The notes below the pieces were generated by a model. It did not search any database. It saw only the letters and a program-made list of their open reading frames with translations, and was not told the origin of the DNA. Positions 55,901-64,000 of a stretch of DNA of 64,000 nucleotides are shown here, piece after piece. The stretch covers positions 1-64,000 of the forward strand of contig NW_005179010.1 in NCBI RefSeq assembly GCF_000350225.1. The letters run 5' to 3'. The stretch comes from Chondrus crispus. Taxonomy: Eukaryota; Rhodophyta; Florideophyceae; Gigartinales; Gigartinaceae. The translations under genes were made by a program, and so were the position numbers. Positions within the stretch are counted from its first letter, which is position 1; the number at the start of each line of letters is the position of its first letter.

Positions 55901-56345
55901 TGACTGGACATCCCACAAACAAAAACGGGTTAGTTTTTTCTCGTACGGCGCTGAAATCCTCGCTGCAGCACACGGAGATGATCGTGGCTATTATTACAAG
56001 TCATCGCTCAACTCACTCTTCCCCAACAGGAAAATCAAACAAGAGCTTAACGCAAACAGACGAGCTCTTTAAGACACCATAACTACCCTCCACGAGAGTA
56101 CGGAATATCGCTTGAGACAAACGGTGCAGCGGATGAGGAATAGCTTCGAATCTCGAGATCTCGACGTTATAAGTTGGATACCCGGAAAGAACAACATCGC
56201 AGACGCCCTTACGAAACGGAACACCGAGCTCTACGTATGGCTCAAAGAGATGTGTCCAAAAGGAATTATGGACATTACCATCGATCTGGGATACGCAGTG
56301 GATAGCGAAACGAGGAATTCCTCGTTTCGAAATTTAGTTAACTAA
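52915..56345 (+). pseudogene. pol: copia Pol: protease, integrase, RT, RNase H, frameshifted
   Basis: Protease-like region: PIFDVGAPTSTGGL (DVGA for DTGA) and PLVIGLDIGRH, to about 53400, where the frame changes. Integrase: IHRLTHA (H-x3-H), CEVC, QIDFTY (Asp), GSADDEYNG (Asp region), NKVGFVERKNGTIK (Glu). The frame ends at 54481. Before RT comes FAPPWILEQAFEKEYRSNWA, then a shift near 54805 to ASHVVYKIKTAEDGEHDLKS, ATADIKGAYLQSGP, LPYGIVEAGRQW and AKVTDEFIIGG. That last motif replaces the usual VDD catalytic box by TDE. RNase H: TFTDASHPRERDYGKA, SFFSYGAEILAAAHG and, in another frame, IPGKNNIADALTKRN. Confidence 0.9.
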
Positions 56346-56350
56346 ATTTC
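56306..56350. repeat. Twin palindrome at the copia/mariner junction
   Basis: CGAAACGAGGAA|TTCCTCGTTTCG (56306-56329) and GAAATTTAGTT|AACTAAATTTC (56329-56350), perfect and without spacer. Left flank is the end of copia RNase H (YAVDSETR); right flank leads into an N-terminally truncated mariner. Confidence 0.92.
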
Positions 56351-56351
56351 T

Positions 56352-57076
56352 TTGTTTTTTTTTGGACATCCATATGTACGCAAATGGCTTCTCCATTGAC
56401 TCCAAAGCATAGAACAGTGCGTGTAAAGTGGGCAAAGGAAAGAGCAGGGTGGAACATGCAGAAATGGGGACAGGTTATCTTTTCAGACTTAAGAAATTCA
56501 ATCTCGATGGTCCTGACGGGCTCTTCTACTACTGGCACGACTTTCGAAAGGAGGGAAAGGTTTGGTCTCGTCGACAGATGGGATGTGGCTCTTTAATGAT
56601 ATGGGGGGCATTTTCTTCACTTGCTACTTCAAATTTAGCGATAATTGCTGGTATGCAGAACTCTACCAAGTACACTACAACGCTTGCTAACTATTTGCTG
56701 CCTTTTGCAGAAAGAATGCACGGAAATGGATGAGTATTTCAGAAGGATAATGCCTCTATCCGTAGGTCTAAGGTAACGGAGGCATGGTTTATTGCTAACA
56801 ATATTATCGTAATGAGCTGGCCCGCGCGAAGTCCCGACCTCAATCCCATTGAGAACGTTTGGGGAGTGCTCGCGCGGGCGCGCGAGCACTCCCCAAACGT
56901 TTTCAAGGGCTGTCTACGCTGGTTGTCGTCAATATAACACAGTTGACGATCTAAAAACTGCAGTTCTTGAAGAATGGTCGAAATTGGACCGTAAGTATCT
57001 GTATGGGCTTGTGAAGAGCATGCACAAGCGCTGCTTAGATGTCATCGAAGCTGGCGGCGGTAAGAAATCGTACTAG
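56352..57076 (+). pseudogene. Tc1/mariner transposase fragment inside copia
   Basis: Begins mid-gene (GHPYVRKW, LTPKHRTVRVKWAKERAGW). A frame change near 56495 breaks VIFSD-EKKFN. Then KKFNLDGPDGLFYYWHDFRK and GSLMIWGAFSSLATS. A TGA near 56731 replaces Trp before VFQKDNASIRRSK. Then VMSWPARSPDLNPIENVWGVLAR, a palindromic insertion (56854-56901), then AVYAGCRQYNTVDDLKTAVL to the stop after GGGKKSY. The DNA-binding N-terminus is absent. A different family from the nested mariner at 49233. Confidence 0.85.
56854..56901. repeat. Single perfect palindrome in the mariner fragment
   Basis: 23-nt arms (AACGTTTGGGGAGTGCTCGC and 3 more, then complement) around GG. The inverted arm continues with two mismatches to about 56908. 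Removing it joins GVLAR directly to AVYAGCRQY in frame. Confidence 0.9.
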
Positions 57077-57320
57077 CCACTTGTAATCCTTCCGTTGGTG
57101 CGCTTTTCGTTTCAATGCTCTATAGTTCTTACACCCTCTACAGTAGCCGAAGTGGAGATATATTTCAAAATAATAAAGGGATCAATGCGAAATTTTGCTC
57201 TTTTATACAGTTTTTTTTCCATTTGAATGGAACTTTGGGCACCCCAATGCATTCACCATTTGGGGGTGCTCTTTAGTTTTTTCGTGCACTGTACAATGCC
57301 TCTCAGACGACTGGGGGGTG
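57077..57320. other. copia 3' untranslated / mariner flank
   Basis: No gene. A ~10-bp imperfect hairpin GCACCCCAA..TTGGGGGTGC at about 57238-57271 lies before the polypurine tract. Confidence 0.4.
57313..57320 (+). other. copia polypurine tract
   Basis: GGGGGGTG immediately before the 3' LTR, the expected plus-strand primer position. Confidence 0.65.
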
Positions 57321-57733
57321 TGTGAAGCACATGGTTGGCGTACTGTAATGGACGACAGTCCGCGCTCCCACGCCATTACGACGGTCACGTCTAGATGGTA
57401 GAGAAGGCAACGAGAACTCAGAAGAGCTCGAGTAATTCGAGTACGTTCGGAAGGTCTACTCTAATTAGGAAGAATGCCCACGTCCAACATCGAGGCGTCG
57501 AATTGGTCGGGAGGCTTCGCAAGCATCTAACTACCTTGGCAGAGGGATATCCGGCAGGATATATAAACAGCATAAAACGCAGACTCATCTGGAAAAAGGG
57601 GGGTCATCAGCAAGGGAATAAACAGCGGGAGTGGCAACTCCAAGGCTACACACGCCTGTCCTTCATTCGCCTGTAGAATAGCCTGCCCCCCACCACTGAC
57701 AGTGACACCATGTCCAATAGCCAGCATGTTACA
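57321..57733 (+). repeat. copia 3' LTR
   Basis: About a dozen substitutions and one 1-bp indel relative to the 5' LTR. TATATAAACA at 57560-57569. Confidence 0.95.
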
Positions 57734-57887
57734 ACTGTACATGGCTCTGTTGTGCATACTGGCATGATTGGTGAAGTGCGATTCCGCCGCGGGTTAACGG
57801 GGGTCACGTTTCGAGTCTGCACAACCAAGTTTTTTTTTCCCTACCAATTTCCTTTTGTTGAAATCGTGTGCTTTCCGAAACTGTCCT

Positions 57888-60177
57888 TCACCCATCTCTG
57901 GACAAAATGGCAAGGAATGCTTCTTGAGGGATTGCTACGCTGCCAATCATCTTCATGCGCTTCTTACCTTCTGCTTGTTTTTTGAGACTGCAACATAGAT
58001 AACAAACGGAATAAAGCAAGGATGAGAGAAAACAAAATAGTTAGCCCTCGTGGCAGCCCCATCCATCGAATATGTTCGACCAAGGTCCTAAACGTACAGT
58101 TTTTTCTTTCGACTGGCGTCGCCGCCATAGCATTTCGCCGTCACATCTGCGGAAAACGGAACAACATCAATCAGGGCCCGATGTTTCAAAGTGTCAGTCC
58201 GGACAATTCCCCTCCAATCTGCGCATCTTAAGAATCTTTAAAAACGACACACACTCACCTTTTCTGTAGGCAGAAATTTGTTCGCTCGCAATTACCTTGC
58301 CTCCGATCACAGCCTGGATGGCAACTTTAAACATTTGTCTGGGAATAACCTGTTTCAGCTTGTCCACCATAAACCGTCCCTCTGCGTATGCGTTATCTTC
58401 ATGTATGACGCATGAGAGTCCATCAACCGCAGAATTGGCAATGTGTACATCCATCCGTCGCAACCTGTTCGGCCGCATCCCCTCTAGTTCATAGCTCATA
58501 GACCCAAATCCTGAACTCCGAGACTTTACTGCGTCGTGAAAATCCGTCACCAATTCGGAAAGGGGTAACGAGTACATAAGTTTCACCCGGTCTAGCCCAA
58601 TATATCGTTGGTCCTGCAATTCACCGCGGCGAGATTGAGAGAGCTCCATCAGGCTTCCGACATGATCGCTGTGGCAGATGAGCTCTACCTTTGCGTAAGG
58701 TTCCATGATTTTCACTTTTCCATCTGGAATTGAGGCCGGATTAGAGACGTCCAGCCATTCAGTCTCGCCCTCCTTGAGTATCTAACGCGGTATAAAATAT
58801 GTCATTCGAAGTGATGCCCAGTTAGCGAAACGCGCTACTCTGCCCATGATGGAGCAATTTGCTAGTGAAGAGCGGGAATGATAGACGTCATTCAACGTAC
58901 CTTATATGATACAGAAGGGGCAGAAGCAAACAAGTTGAGGTTAAACTCTTCCTCAAGTCGTTGCTGTGTAACCGACATGTGCAAGAGCCCAAGAAAGCCG
59001 CACCGAAATCCGGTCCCCATGGCCGCCGACTTGTCCGGCTCAAACACCATGCTTGCGTCCTCCAACTGCAGCTTCTGCAGTGCCATCCGCATAGCCGGTA
59101 GATCACCTGAATCCGTTGGAAACAGGCCGCAAAAGACGACCGCTTTGGTGTCCTCATAGCCAGGAAGCTGCTCTTGGGCCCCCTTGTCTCCACAATGGGT
59201 GATAGTATCACCAACAGGTACATCACCAGTCCTTTTGATAGCTGCGGTCAAAAAGCCGATGTCCCCCGACTCGAGCATATCGCACTCGACTTCGTCCGGT
59301 TGAAGAAAGCCGACCTTATCGACAATAAATTCAGAGACACTCCCGTCATCGGAATGCGTGCGGGTCATAGGCCTGATGCTATCCCCTTTGCACACAGTGC
59401 CATTCACAATGCGAACGAAAAGAACGACGCCGCGGTACTGGTCGTAATATGAGTCAAAAACCAAAGCCTGGAGGTGCGCTTCTCTACAGCCCTGCGGCGG
59501 CGGCAGGCGTTCCACAATGGCGTCTAGCAGTGTATCAACGCCCAAGCCGCTCTTCGCCGAGGTCAATATCGCTTCGGACGCATCCAGACCCACAAGCTGC
59601 TCGATCTGGTGGCGCGCAGCCGGCACATCAGCGGTGGGCAAATCGATCTTGTTAATGACAGGGACGAGTTCCAGGCCAGCTTCGAGGGCGAGTTCAACGC
59701 TGCTCAAGGTTTGGGCCTGGACGCCCCTGGAAGCGTCGACGACCAGTAAGGCGCCCTCGACGGCGCGGGCAGATTGGGACACTTGGCGCGAGAAGTCGTG
59801 ATGCCCTGGACAGTCAATGAGGGTGACCGTGGAGTCGCCCCAGCGCATGCGGGCGGCGCGGGCTTTGATGGTGATCTGGCGCTCGCGCTCAATCGGGTTG
59901 GAGTCGAGAAACTGGGAACGGGAGGCGAGCGCAGCCGCGGAGACGGTGCCTGTGGCTTGCAGAAGACGGTCGCTTAGGGTGCTCTGCGGATTTTAAGTGA
60001 GGGGGGGCTATGTGTGAGTTATATGTGATGACTTTGGTTGTTTGGGAGAGAGGTGGGGCGTACCTTTCCGGAATCAATGTGGGCGATGATGATGAGGTTG
60101 CGCAGACGGTGCATGCGTTCTGCGGACGAGGCAGCTACGGCGGAGGAATATAGGCGTCGGCATTGGGGATATCTCAT
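57888..60177 (-). CDS. GUF1: GUF1, mitochondrial translation factor EF-4 (LepA), five exons
   Basis: Exons on the minus strand: 60177-60064, 59983-58901, 58781-58259, 58146-58098, 57987-57888, joining in frame to 622 residues (bacterial LepA about 600). Donors are GTACGC, GTACGT, GTGAGT, GTACGT; acceptors all AG. The N-terminus [20 protein letters not shown] is Arg/Ser-rich and acid-free until its end, fitting a mitochondrial presequence. GTPase motifs: P-loop AHIDSGKST, switch [22 protein letters not shown] and SAKSG. Domain IV-like [17 protein letters not shown], then the LepA-specific C-terminal domain [20 protein letters not shown] and [20 protein letters not shown]-4 back-translocates stalled ribosomes. 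The usual RGITI is RQITI and DTPGHVDF is DCPGHHDF. Confidence 0.93.
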
Positions 60178-60562
60178 TTAGGAGACGAGGAGTTGAAGAA
60201 GGCTTGCTAATAAGACATGGATGTGATCTCTGCATGCAATTGAGGTTGAAGCGGGAGGATGGTGCGGGCACGAATTGAGGCAGTTGTGCTCCTTCAAGAA
60301 AGATCAAAAAATTCGCTGACCCGTATGACCCGTATGACACCCCAGCCCAATACAATTTACTGTATCCGCCTGCCATCCGTCACTCCTCCCTTCCGACGCT
60401 GGAGGCTACCATCGGCAAACAAGTCCCAGTTCTCCGTCTCAGCGCAATCCTCGACAAGCCCCTCCCTCTCGCAGCGCCTGGAAGCCCGCCTGCCACAGCC
60501 CACGCCGGCTCCGGCCCCGAAAGCTTCCGCCCACAGCTCCCCCATTTTCGCAGACACGCGCC
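60178..60562. promoter_or_regulatory. Shared upstream region of GUF1 and RPN12
   Basis: 385 bp between two divergent start codons, so promoters for both genes must lie here or overlap the genes. No TATA box stands out. Confidence 0.5.
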
Positions 60563-61637
60563 ATGGCGAACGCGCCCATCTCCATCCCGCAGCTGCGCGC
60601 AAAGGTCAACGATCTCAGCGCCGCGCTAGATGCCGACGCCGATCTGGAGAGGTGCGCTTCTATGCTCCTCGAGTGCAAGGTAAGCCCGAGCTTGTCGCAT
60701 TTTCAAATTGCCTGCCGCGCACGAGGTTAAGTCGCGCACGAGGTTAAGTTTCCCGCACCCACGGATTTGCTGACCAACTGCGCTGGTGTTGCCACTGCCT
60801 CTTGTCGTCTTAGATCGCCCTCACTACCCTCCCGGGTTTGCAACCTGGCGTCCCGATTTCACAGGATATTCTACCGTACGTTTGAACCCATGCGTCTGGT
60901 TATGCAGCTTGTGTGCCATCGTGGACGTCGTACCGTCGTTCATCTGCTAACTGTGGCTATGTGCATTCTATGTTTTCATCTGTCGCGCCGCTGCGTCTCA
61001 CAGTGACATCACGCTAGCTCGCGATGTATACGAAATCGCCACTCTGCTGAGCCTCAAGCAAGAGGATGAGGTCGCGTTCGAGCGACACGTGGCCCAAGCC
61101 AAGACGTACTATGTGGACTTTGGGACTGTGATCCCCCCGTCCGGCCGCCAAAATCTCATCCTTGGTCTGAATCTGATGCGACTCATGGCTCAAAATCGGA
61201 TCGGCGAGTTTCACACCGAGTTGGAGCTCGTCCCCAGCGACGCGCGTGAAGACACGTACATCAAGTATGCGCTGAAACTGGAAAACTGTCTCATGGAGGG
61301 ATCTTATTCAAAGATTCGCGAAGAAGGGATTTCCGCGCCGCACCCGTCGTTTAACTTTTTTGTGGACAACCTCATGATTACCGTGCGCGAGGAAATTGCA
61401 GACTGCAGCCAGAAGGCGTATACGAGCTTGGCGGCGGACTCGGCGATGCGCATGATGTCGATCGCGTCCGAGGAGGAGTTGCAGGAGTTTTGTGAGGGGA
61501 GGAATTGGAGATTAGAAGGTGGCTTCATCTACTTTTCTGCAAAGGATGCTGGAAAGGGTGATGTTGAACAGATCCCGTCGTCGGAGATGATTAAGAGGTC
61601 TTTGGTGTACGCTAGGGAACTGGAGCAAATCATTTAA
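60563..61637 (+). CDS. RPN12: RPN12/PSMD8, 26S proteasome regulatory (lid) subunit, three exons
   Basis: Exons 60563-60679, 60814-60875, 61004-61637; introns of 134 and 128 bp with donors GTAAGC and GTACGT. Joined in frame to 270 residues (yeast Rpn12 is 274). Begins MANAPISIPQLRAKVNDLSA, continues IALTTLPGLQPGVPISQDIL, then LARDVYEIATLLSLKQEDEV. The conserved core has LILGLNLMRLMAQNRIGEFH, YIKYALKLENCLMEGSYSKI, FFVDNLMITVREEIADCSQK and the CSN8/PSMD8-type ending EMIKRSLVYARELEQII. Rpn12 completes lid assembly and docks it to the base. Divergent from GUF1, with a Kozak-like CGCGCCATGG at the start. Confidence 0.95.
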
Positions 61638-62283
61638 AGTGTTCTTGTATATTCTGAAATATACGCGGGCGGGCGGGGGGAGGAGGGGGTTGGCACAAGA
61701 ACGGTTATTGATTTGTATAAAACTGGTGTGTGCTGGTTGTTGTTAAGTTAATTACGTCTTAATACGGAGGGAACATCTCTCCTTCTTTCCCCGCGTCGAG
61801 CAGAGAGGATATATGCGGAACACTGGGGAAGTGGATTGCAAGTCGCAGTTGCCCAACAGACAGCGCATGTAGTGTATATGCACAGGTTCGGGTCGGTTGA
61901 TGCCATTTATGAGCCCCAACCTGTGGACGTGTGTAAATTGCGTGATTTGTAAATTCTGGCGCGGGATATGACATGCAGAAGAATGACACCACTTTCGCGA
62001 CGCATCGACTTTAGTCGTGTCCATCTACCACCATCGCCCAACGGCCTTTTTTCGGGGCGTCGGTGAATGCCGATCTGATCCCAAGTGATACAATCAGCCG
62101 AAACCGCTCAAGCCGAGGACGGGCCCCTCTTCGCAGCAGCCTTAGAATCGATTGCCAAGGCCCGTGAGAGAGTCTTTTACATCCGACGCATCGCCCTCTG
62201 CTCGAACCGGGCATCCCAGCCGTGCACGCGCGCACTGCTCTTCTCTCTCCGGCAGGCTCAGCACGGCGACGCTCCCCGCCGCG
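61638..62283. other. Intergenic region RPN12-EMC2
   Basis: 646 bp. G-rich run at 61666-61690 just after RPN12; no gene seen. Contains the 3' end of RPN12 and presumably the EMC2 promoter. Confidence 0.5.
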
Positions 62284-63183
62284 ATGGCCGAAGCGGAGCT
62301 GCGCGCGCAGCTATCCGGGGCGGGCGGCAGCGAGGTGTCCGGCAGGTTGGCAGCGGGGCTACTCGCGCACCTGCGGGCGTCGCGGCTCCCGCGCGGGGAC
62401 CTAGTGCTGCGGCACGGGGCGTCGGCGCTGTCGTATCTGGGGCCGTCGACGCGCGAGTGGTGGGACACGGCGGCGCAGATATGCTGGTGGGCGGGGTGCG
62501 CGGGGGACTTTCCGCGGATGTCGGGTCTGGTGGAGCGGATAATGGGGCGGTTCCCGCACAGCGCGCGGGCGTTCGTGCTGGTGGGGGTGCGGGACGAGGC
62601 GCGCGGGCGATGGGGCGAGGCGATGCGGACGTACATGGGTGTGACGGGCAAGATGCCGCTGGCGGCGGGGGTGTACAAGAGGCAGGTGGCCGTGCTCAAG
62701 AGCGAGGGGAAGCGGAGCGAGGCGGTGGCGCTGCTGAGCTACTACGTGAAGATGTTCGGGGAGGATCGCGACGCGTGGGGCGAGCTCTGCGCGATGGCGC
62801 TCGGGCTGGGGAGGTTGGGGCATGCGGCGTTTGCAGCGAATGAGCTGGTGGTGCTGGAGGGGGCCGATCACGCGGCGCACTGCCTCGTGGCAGAGGTTTA
62901 TATGACGGCGGGGGGCGTGGAGGGCGTGCGGTTGGCTAGGGGGCACTACGCGGGCAGCTTGATGAGGAGGAAGAGGGGAAATGTGCGGGGGCTGTTCGGG
63001 CTGTGGCTGGCGTGCGCTAGGCTGGAGGGGGCCGGGGATGAGGAGGAGGAGGGCAAGAATGAAAGGCTGAGGGGGGTTGCGGAGGCGGGGCTGGCAAAGG
63101 TATACGGGGATGGGGTCATGGGCGGGGTTGTCAGGGATTTGGTGGCGAGGAGCGTGGTGAGCGGGCAGAAGCGGGACGAGTAA
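62284..63183 (+). CDS. EMC2: EMC2, ER membrane protein complex subunit 2 (TPR protein)
   Basis: ATG 62284 in a strong context (GCCGCGATGGCC), 299 residues, no intron; human EMC2 is 297. No signal peptide or membrane span, as expected for this cytosolic subunit. TPR-like helices: HSARAFVLVGVRDEARGRWG, AMRTYMGVTGKMPLAAGVYK, QVAVLKSEGKRSEAVALLSY. The diagnostic EMC2 block follows: DAWGELCAMALGLGRLGHAA, FAANELVVLEGADHAAHCLV, VEGVRLARGHYAGSLMRRKR, NVRGLFGLWLACARLEGAGD. EMC2 is the scaffold of the cytosolic side of the EMC, which inserts tail-anchored and multipass proteins into the ER. Codon use is much more GC-rich than in neighbouring genes. Confidence 0.92.
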   Translation: MAEAELRAQLSGAGGSEVSGRLAAGLLAHLRASRLPRGDLVLRHGASALSYLGPSTREWWDTAAQICWWAGCAGDFPRMSGLVERIMGRFPHSARAFVLVGVRDEARGRWGEAMRTYMGVTGKMPLAAGVYKRQVAVLKSEGKRSEAVALLSYYVKMFGEDRDAWGELCAMALGLGRLGHAAFAANELVVLEGADHAAHCLVAEVYMTAGGVEGVRLARGHYAGSLMRRKRGNVRGLFGLWLACARLEGAGDEEEEGKNERLRGVAEAGLAKVYGDGVMGGVVRDLVARSVVSGQKRDE

Positions 63184-64000
63184 AAAGGCAGAGTTTGAAA
63201 GGCAGAGTTTGTTGCGTTTAGTGGGTAATTCGGCGATCGGGGTGCGAGAGAGCGAAGGAGCGTGGGCGCGAGAAGAAAGAGAGCAATGCGGTTAGAGAAG
63301 GGGGGGGGGGGGGGGGACATGCGGACGAAGAGGGTCACGACATGCGATCGGGGGAGGTGAAACAAAAATTGCAGTCACAAAGGAGCTGCGTAAATCGATG
63401 TTTAGATTGCAAACGGCAATGCCGGCTCTCCGCAAAGCGTCATGGAGCAGGCAAATTCCTAGCGCAAGAATACGGGGAAGAGAAAAGCGGTCGAAGGGGG
63501 GGCGCGAGAATCCACGAGCGGCTTAAATACGGCGAGCGGGCGGCGCGGGCGCTGGCGCGGCGGTGGGGAGGGCGCGGCGGTGGGGAGGCCGAGAGGGCCT
63601 GGGGCGAAAAGTGTCCAACTTTGGCAAACTTTGAAAACTGGGTGAAAACTGGGGCGAAAACTGGGAAAGAAGTCGTCGCGCTGTACACGTGTAGTGTAGC
63701 ACACGTGTACAGTATGGTGGGTGTACAGTATCGCAGGTCGTTGTTCCGCTCGCGGAATGCATCGCACGGCCAACGAGAGCGCGCCCCGTGTTGTGCAGAA
63801 ACGGCGAGCGTCGCAGGGGGCGCCACATCGGGCCAGCCACATCGCGGCGCGCGGTCGAGCGAGTCGCGTGCCTGCATCAACGCGTGTCGACCGGCGCGCC
63901 GCGCTGCCCGCGCTGCCCGCGCCCGACAAGACCCGCTCGTCGGGTCTTACCCGAGGGGTAGCTCTGTTGTAAATAAAAGACGAGCTCAGCGCGCGGCGTC
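63184..64000. other. Unassigned 3' flank of EMC2
   Basis: A run of about 17 G ends at 63316; a GC-rich tandem duplication (GCGCGGCGGTGGGGAGG type) lies at 63555-63590 and a GAAAACTGGG-type repeat at 63630-63668. No gene recognised. Confidence 0.45.
63681..63712. repeat. 12-bp hairpin with CACGTG cores
   Basis: CTGTACACGTGT and ACACGTGTACAG separated by 8 nt. Related CACGTGT/GTACAC motifs occur at 23525-23660 and in the solo LTR near 39690. Confidence 0.7.

Larger units (their letters stand above)
51112..57733 (+). mobile_element. Full-length Ty1/copia retrotransposon
   Basis: Two LTRs of about 412 bp (51112-51523, 57321-57733), roughly 97% identical by eye count, flanked by ACTGT on both sides (51107-51111, 57734-57738). 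Between them: a tRNA-pairing site, gag, protease, integrase, RT, RNase H (copia order), a mariner fragment and a polypurine tract. Frameshifts and the insertion make this copy non-autonomous. The insertion lies between the MITE and the 3' end of GUF1. Confidence 0.95.

Noticed and set aside
62142..62946. Minus- and alternate-frame ORFs of 181-252 codons over EMC2
   Set aside because: GC-rich shadows; only the frame from ATG 62284 carries the TPR pattern and family length.
1..64000. CRISPR array, operon or prokaryotic origin
   Set aside because: No regularly spaced repeats; the minisatellite at 42194 has no spacers. Spliced introns and eukaryotic complexes exclude a prokaryotic replicon.

Overview
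The window is nuclear DNA from a eukaryote, not a prokaryote. Genes at the right end have short spliceosomal introns (80-134 bp, GT..AG, mostly GTACG-type donors) and encode eukaryotic complexes. The rest is a dense, nested accumulation of transposable elements. The mixture seen (chromodomain Ty3/gypsy, Ty1/copia, endonuclease-tailed LINEs, PIF/Harbinger with a Myb-like second gene, MULE, Tc1/mariner, pogo-like) with compact host genes fits a repeat-rich red alga of the Chondrus type. That assignment is inference from gene style only.

Layout. 1-7130: Ty3/gypsy element (Gyp1, minus strand) running off the left edge, with an open pol and a textbook -1 frameshift site between gag and pol. 7131-8556: LINE debris and a duplicated 90-bp unit. 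8557-11639: complete PIF/Harbinger element (matching terminal inverted repeats, 3-bp AAT target duplication) with a broken transposase and an intact Myb-like protein. 11898-13112: long ORF of unknown function. 13113-15984: nothing recognised. 15985-19950: decayed chromodomain Ty3/gypsy (Gyp2, minus). 19951-41220: at least six LINE copies, all on the plus strand and largely head to tail. A 4.6-kb MULE (22562-27194) with an N-terminal J-domain lies among them, and a 606-bp solo LTR with a perfect 5-bp target duplication sits in the last LINE. 41309-48690: a minisatellite, a pogo-like transposase relic, a small amino-acid repeat, and a second Harbinger-like relic. 49155-51080: a non-autonomous mariner (MITE) with a 1.4-kb mariner nested in it. 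51112-57733: a full-length Ty1/copia element (97% identical LTRs, ACTGT target duplication) carrying a mariner fragment.

57888-63183 holds three conserved host genes. GUF1 (mitochondrial EF-4/LepA, minus, five exons) is divergent from RPN12/PSMD8 (26S proteasome lid, plus, three exons). EMC2 (ER membrane protein complex subunit 2, plus, no intron) follows. They act in mitochondrial translation, protein degradation and membrane-protein insertion and are not an operon.

The most unusual signal is a recurring scar: two perfect or near-perfect palindromes placed back to back (17621-17700, 31505-31568, 45273-45342, 56306-56350), plus a single-palindrome variant (56854-56901). At two of them, removing the inverted copies restores an uninterrupted reading frame. 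The arrangement flank-X, X-inverted, Y-inverted, flank-Y is what hairpin-capped ends opened far from the tip would leave, like giant P-nucleotides. No rRNA, tRNA or CRISPR was found.
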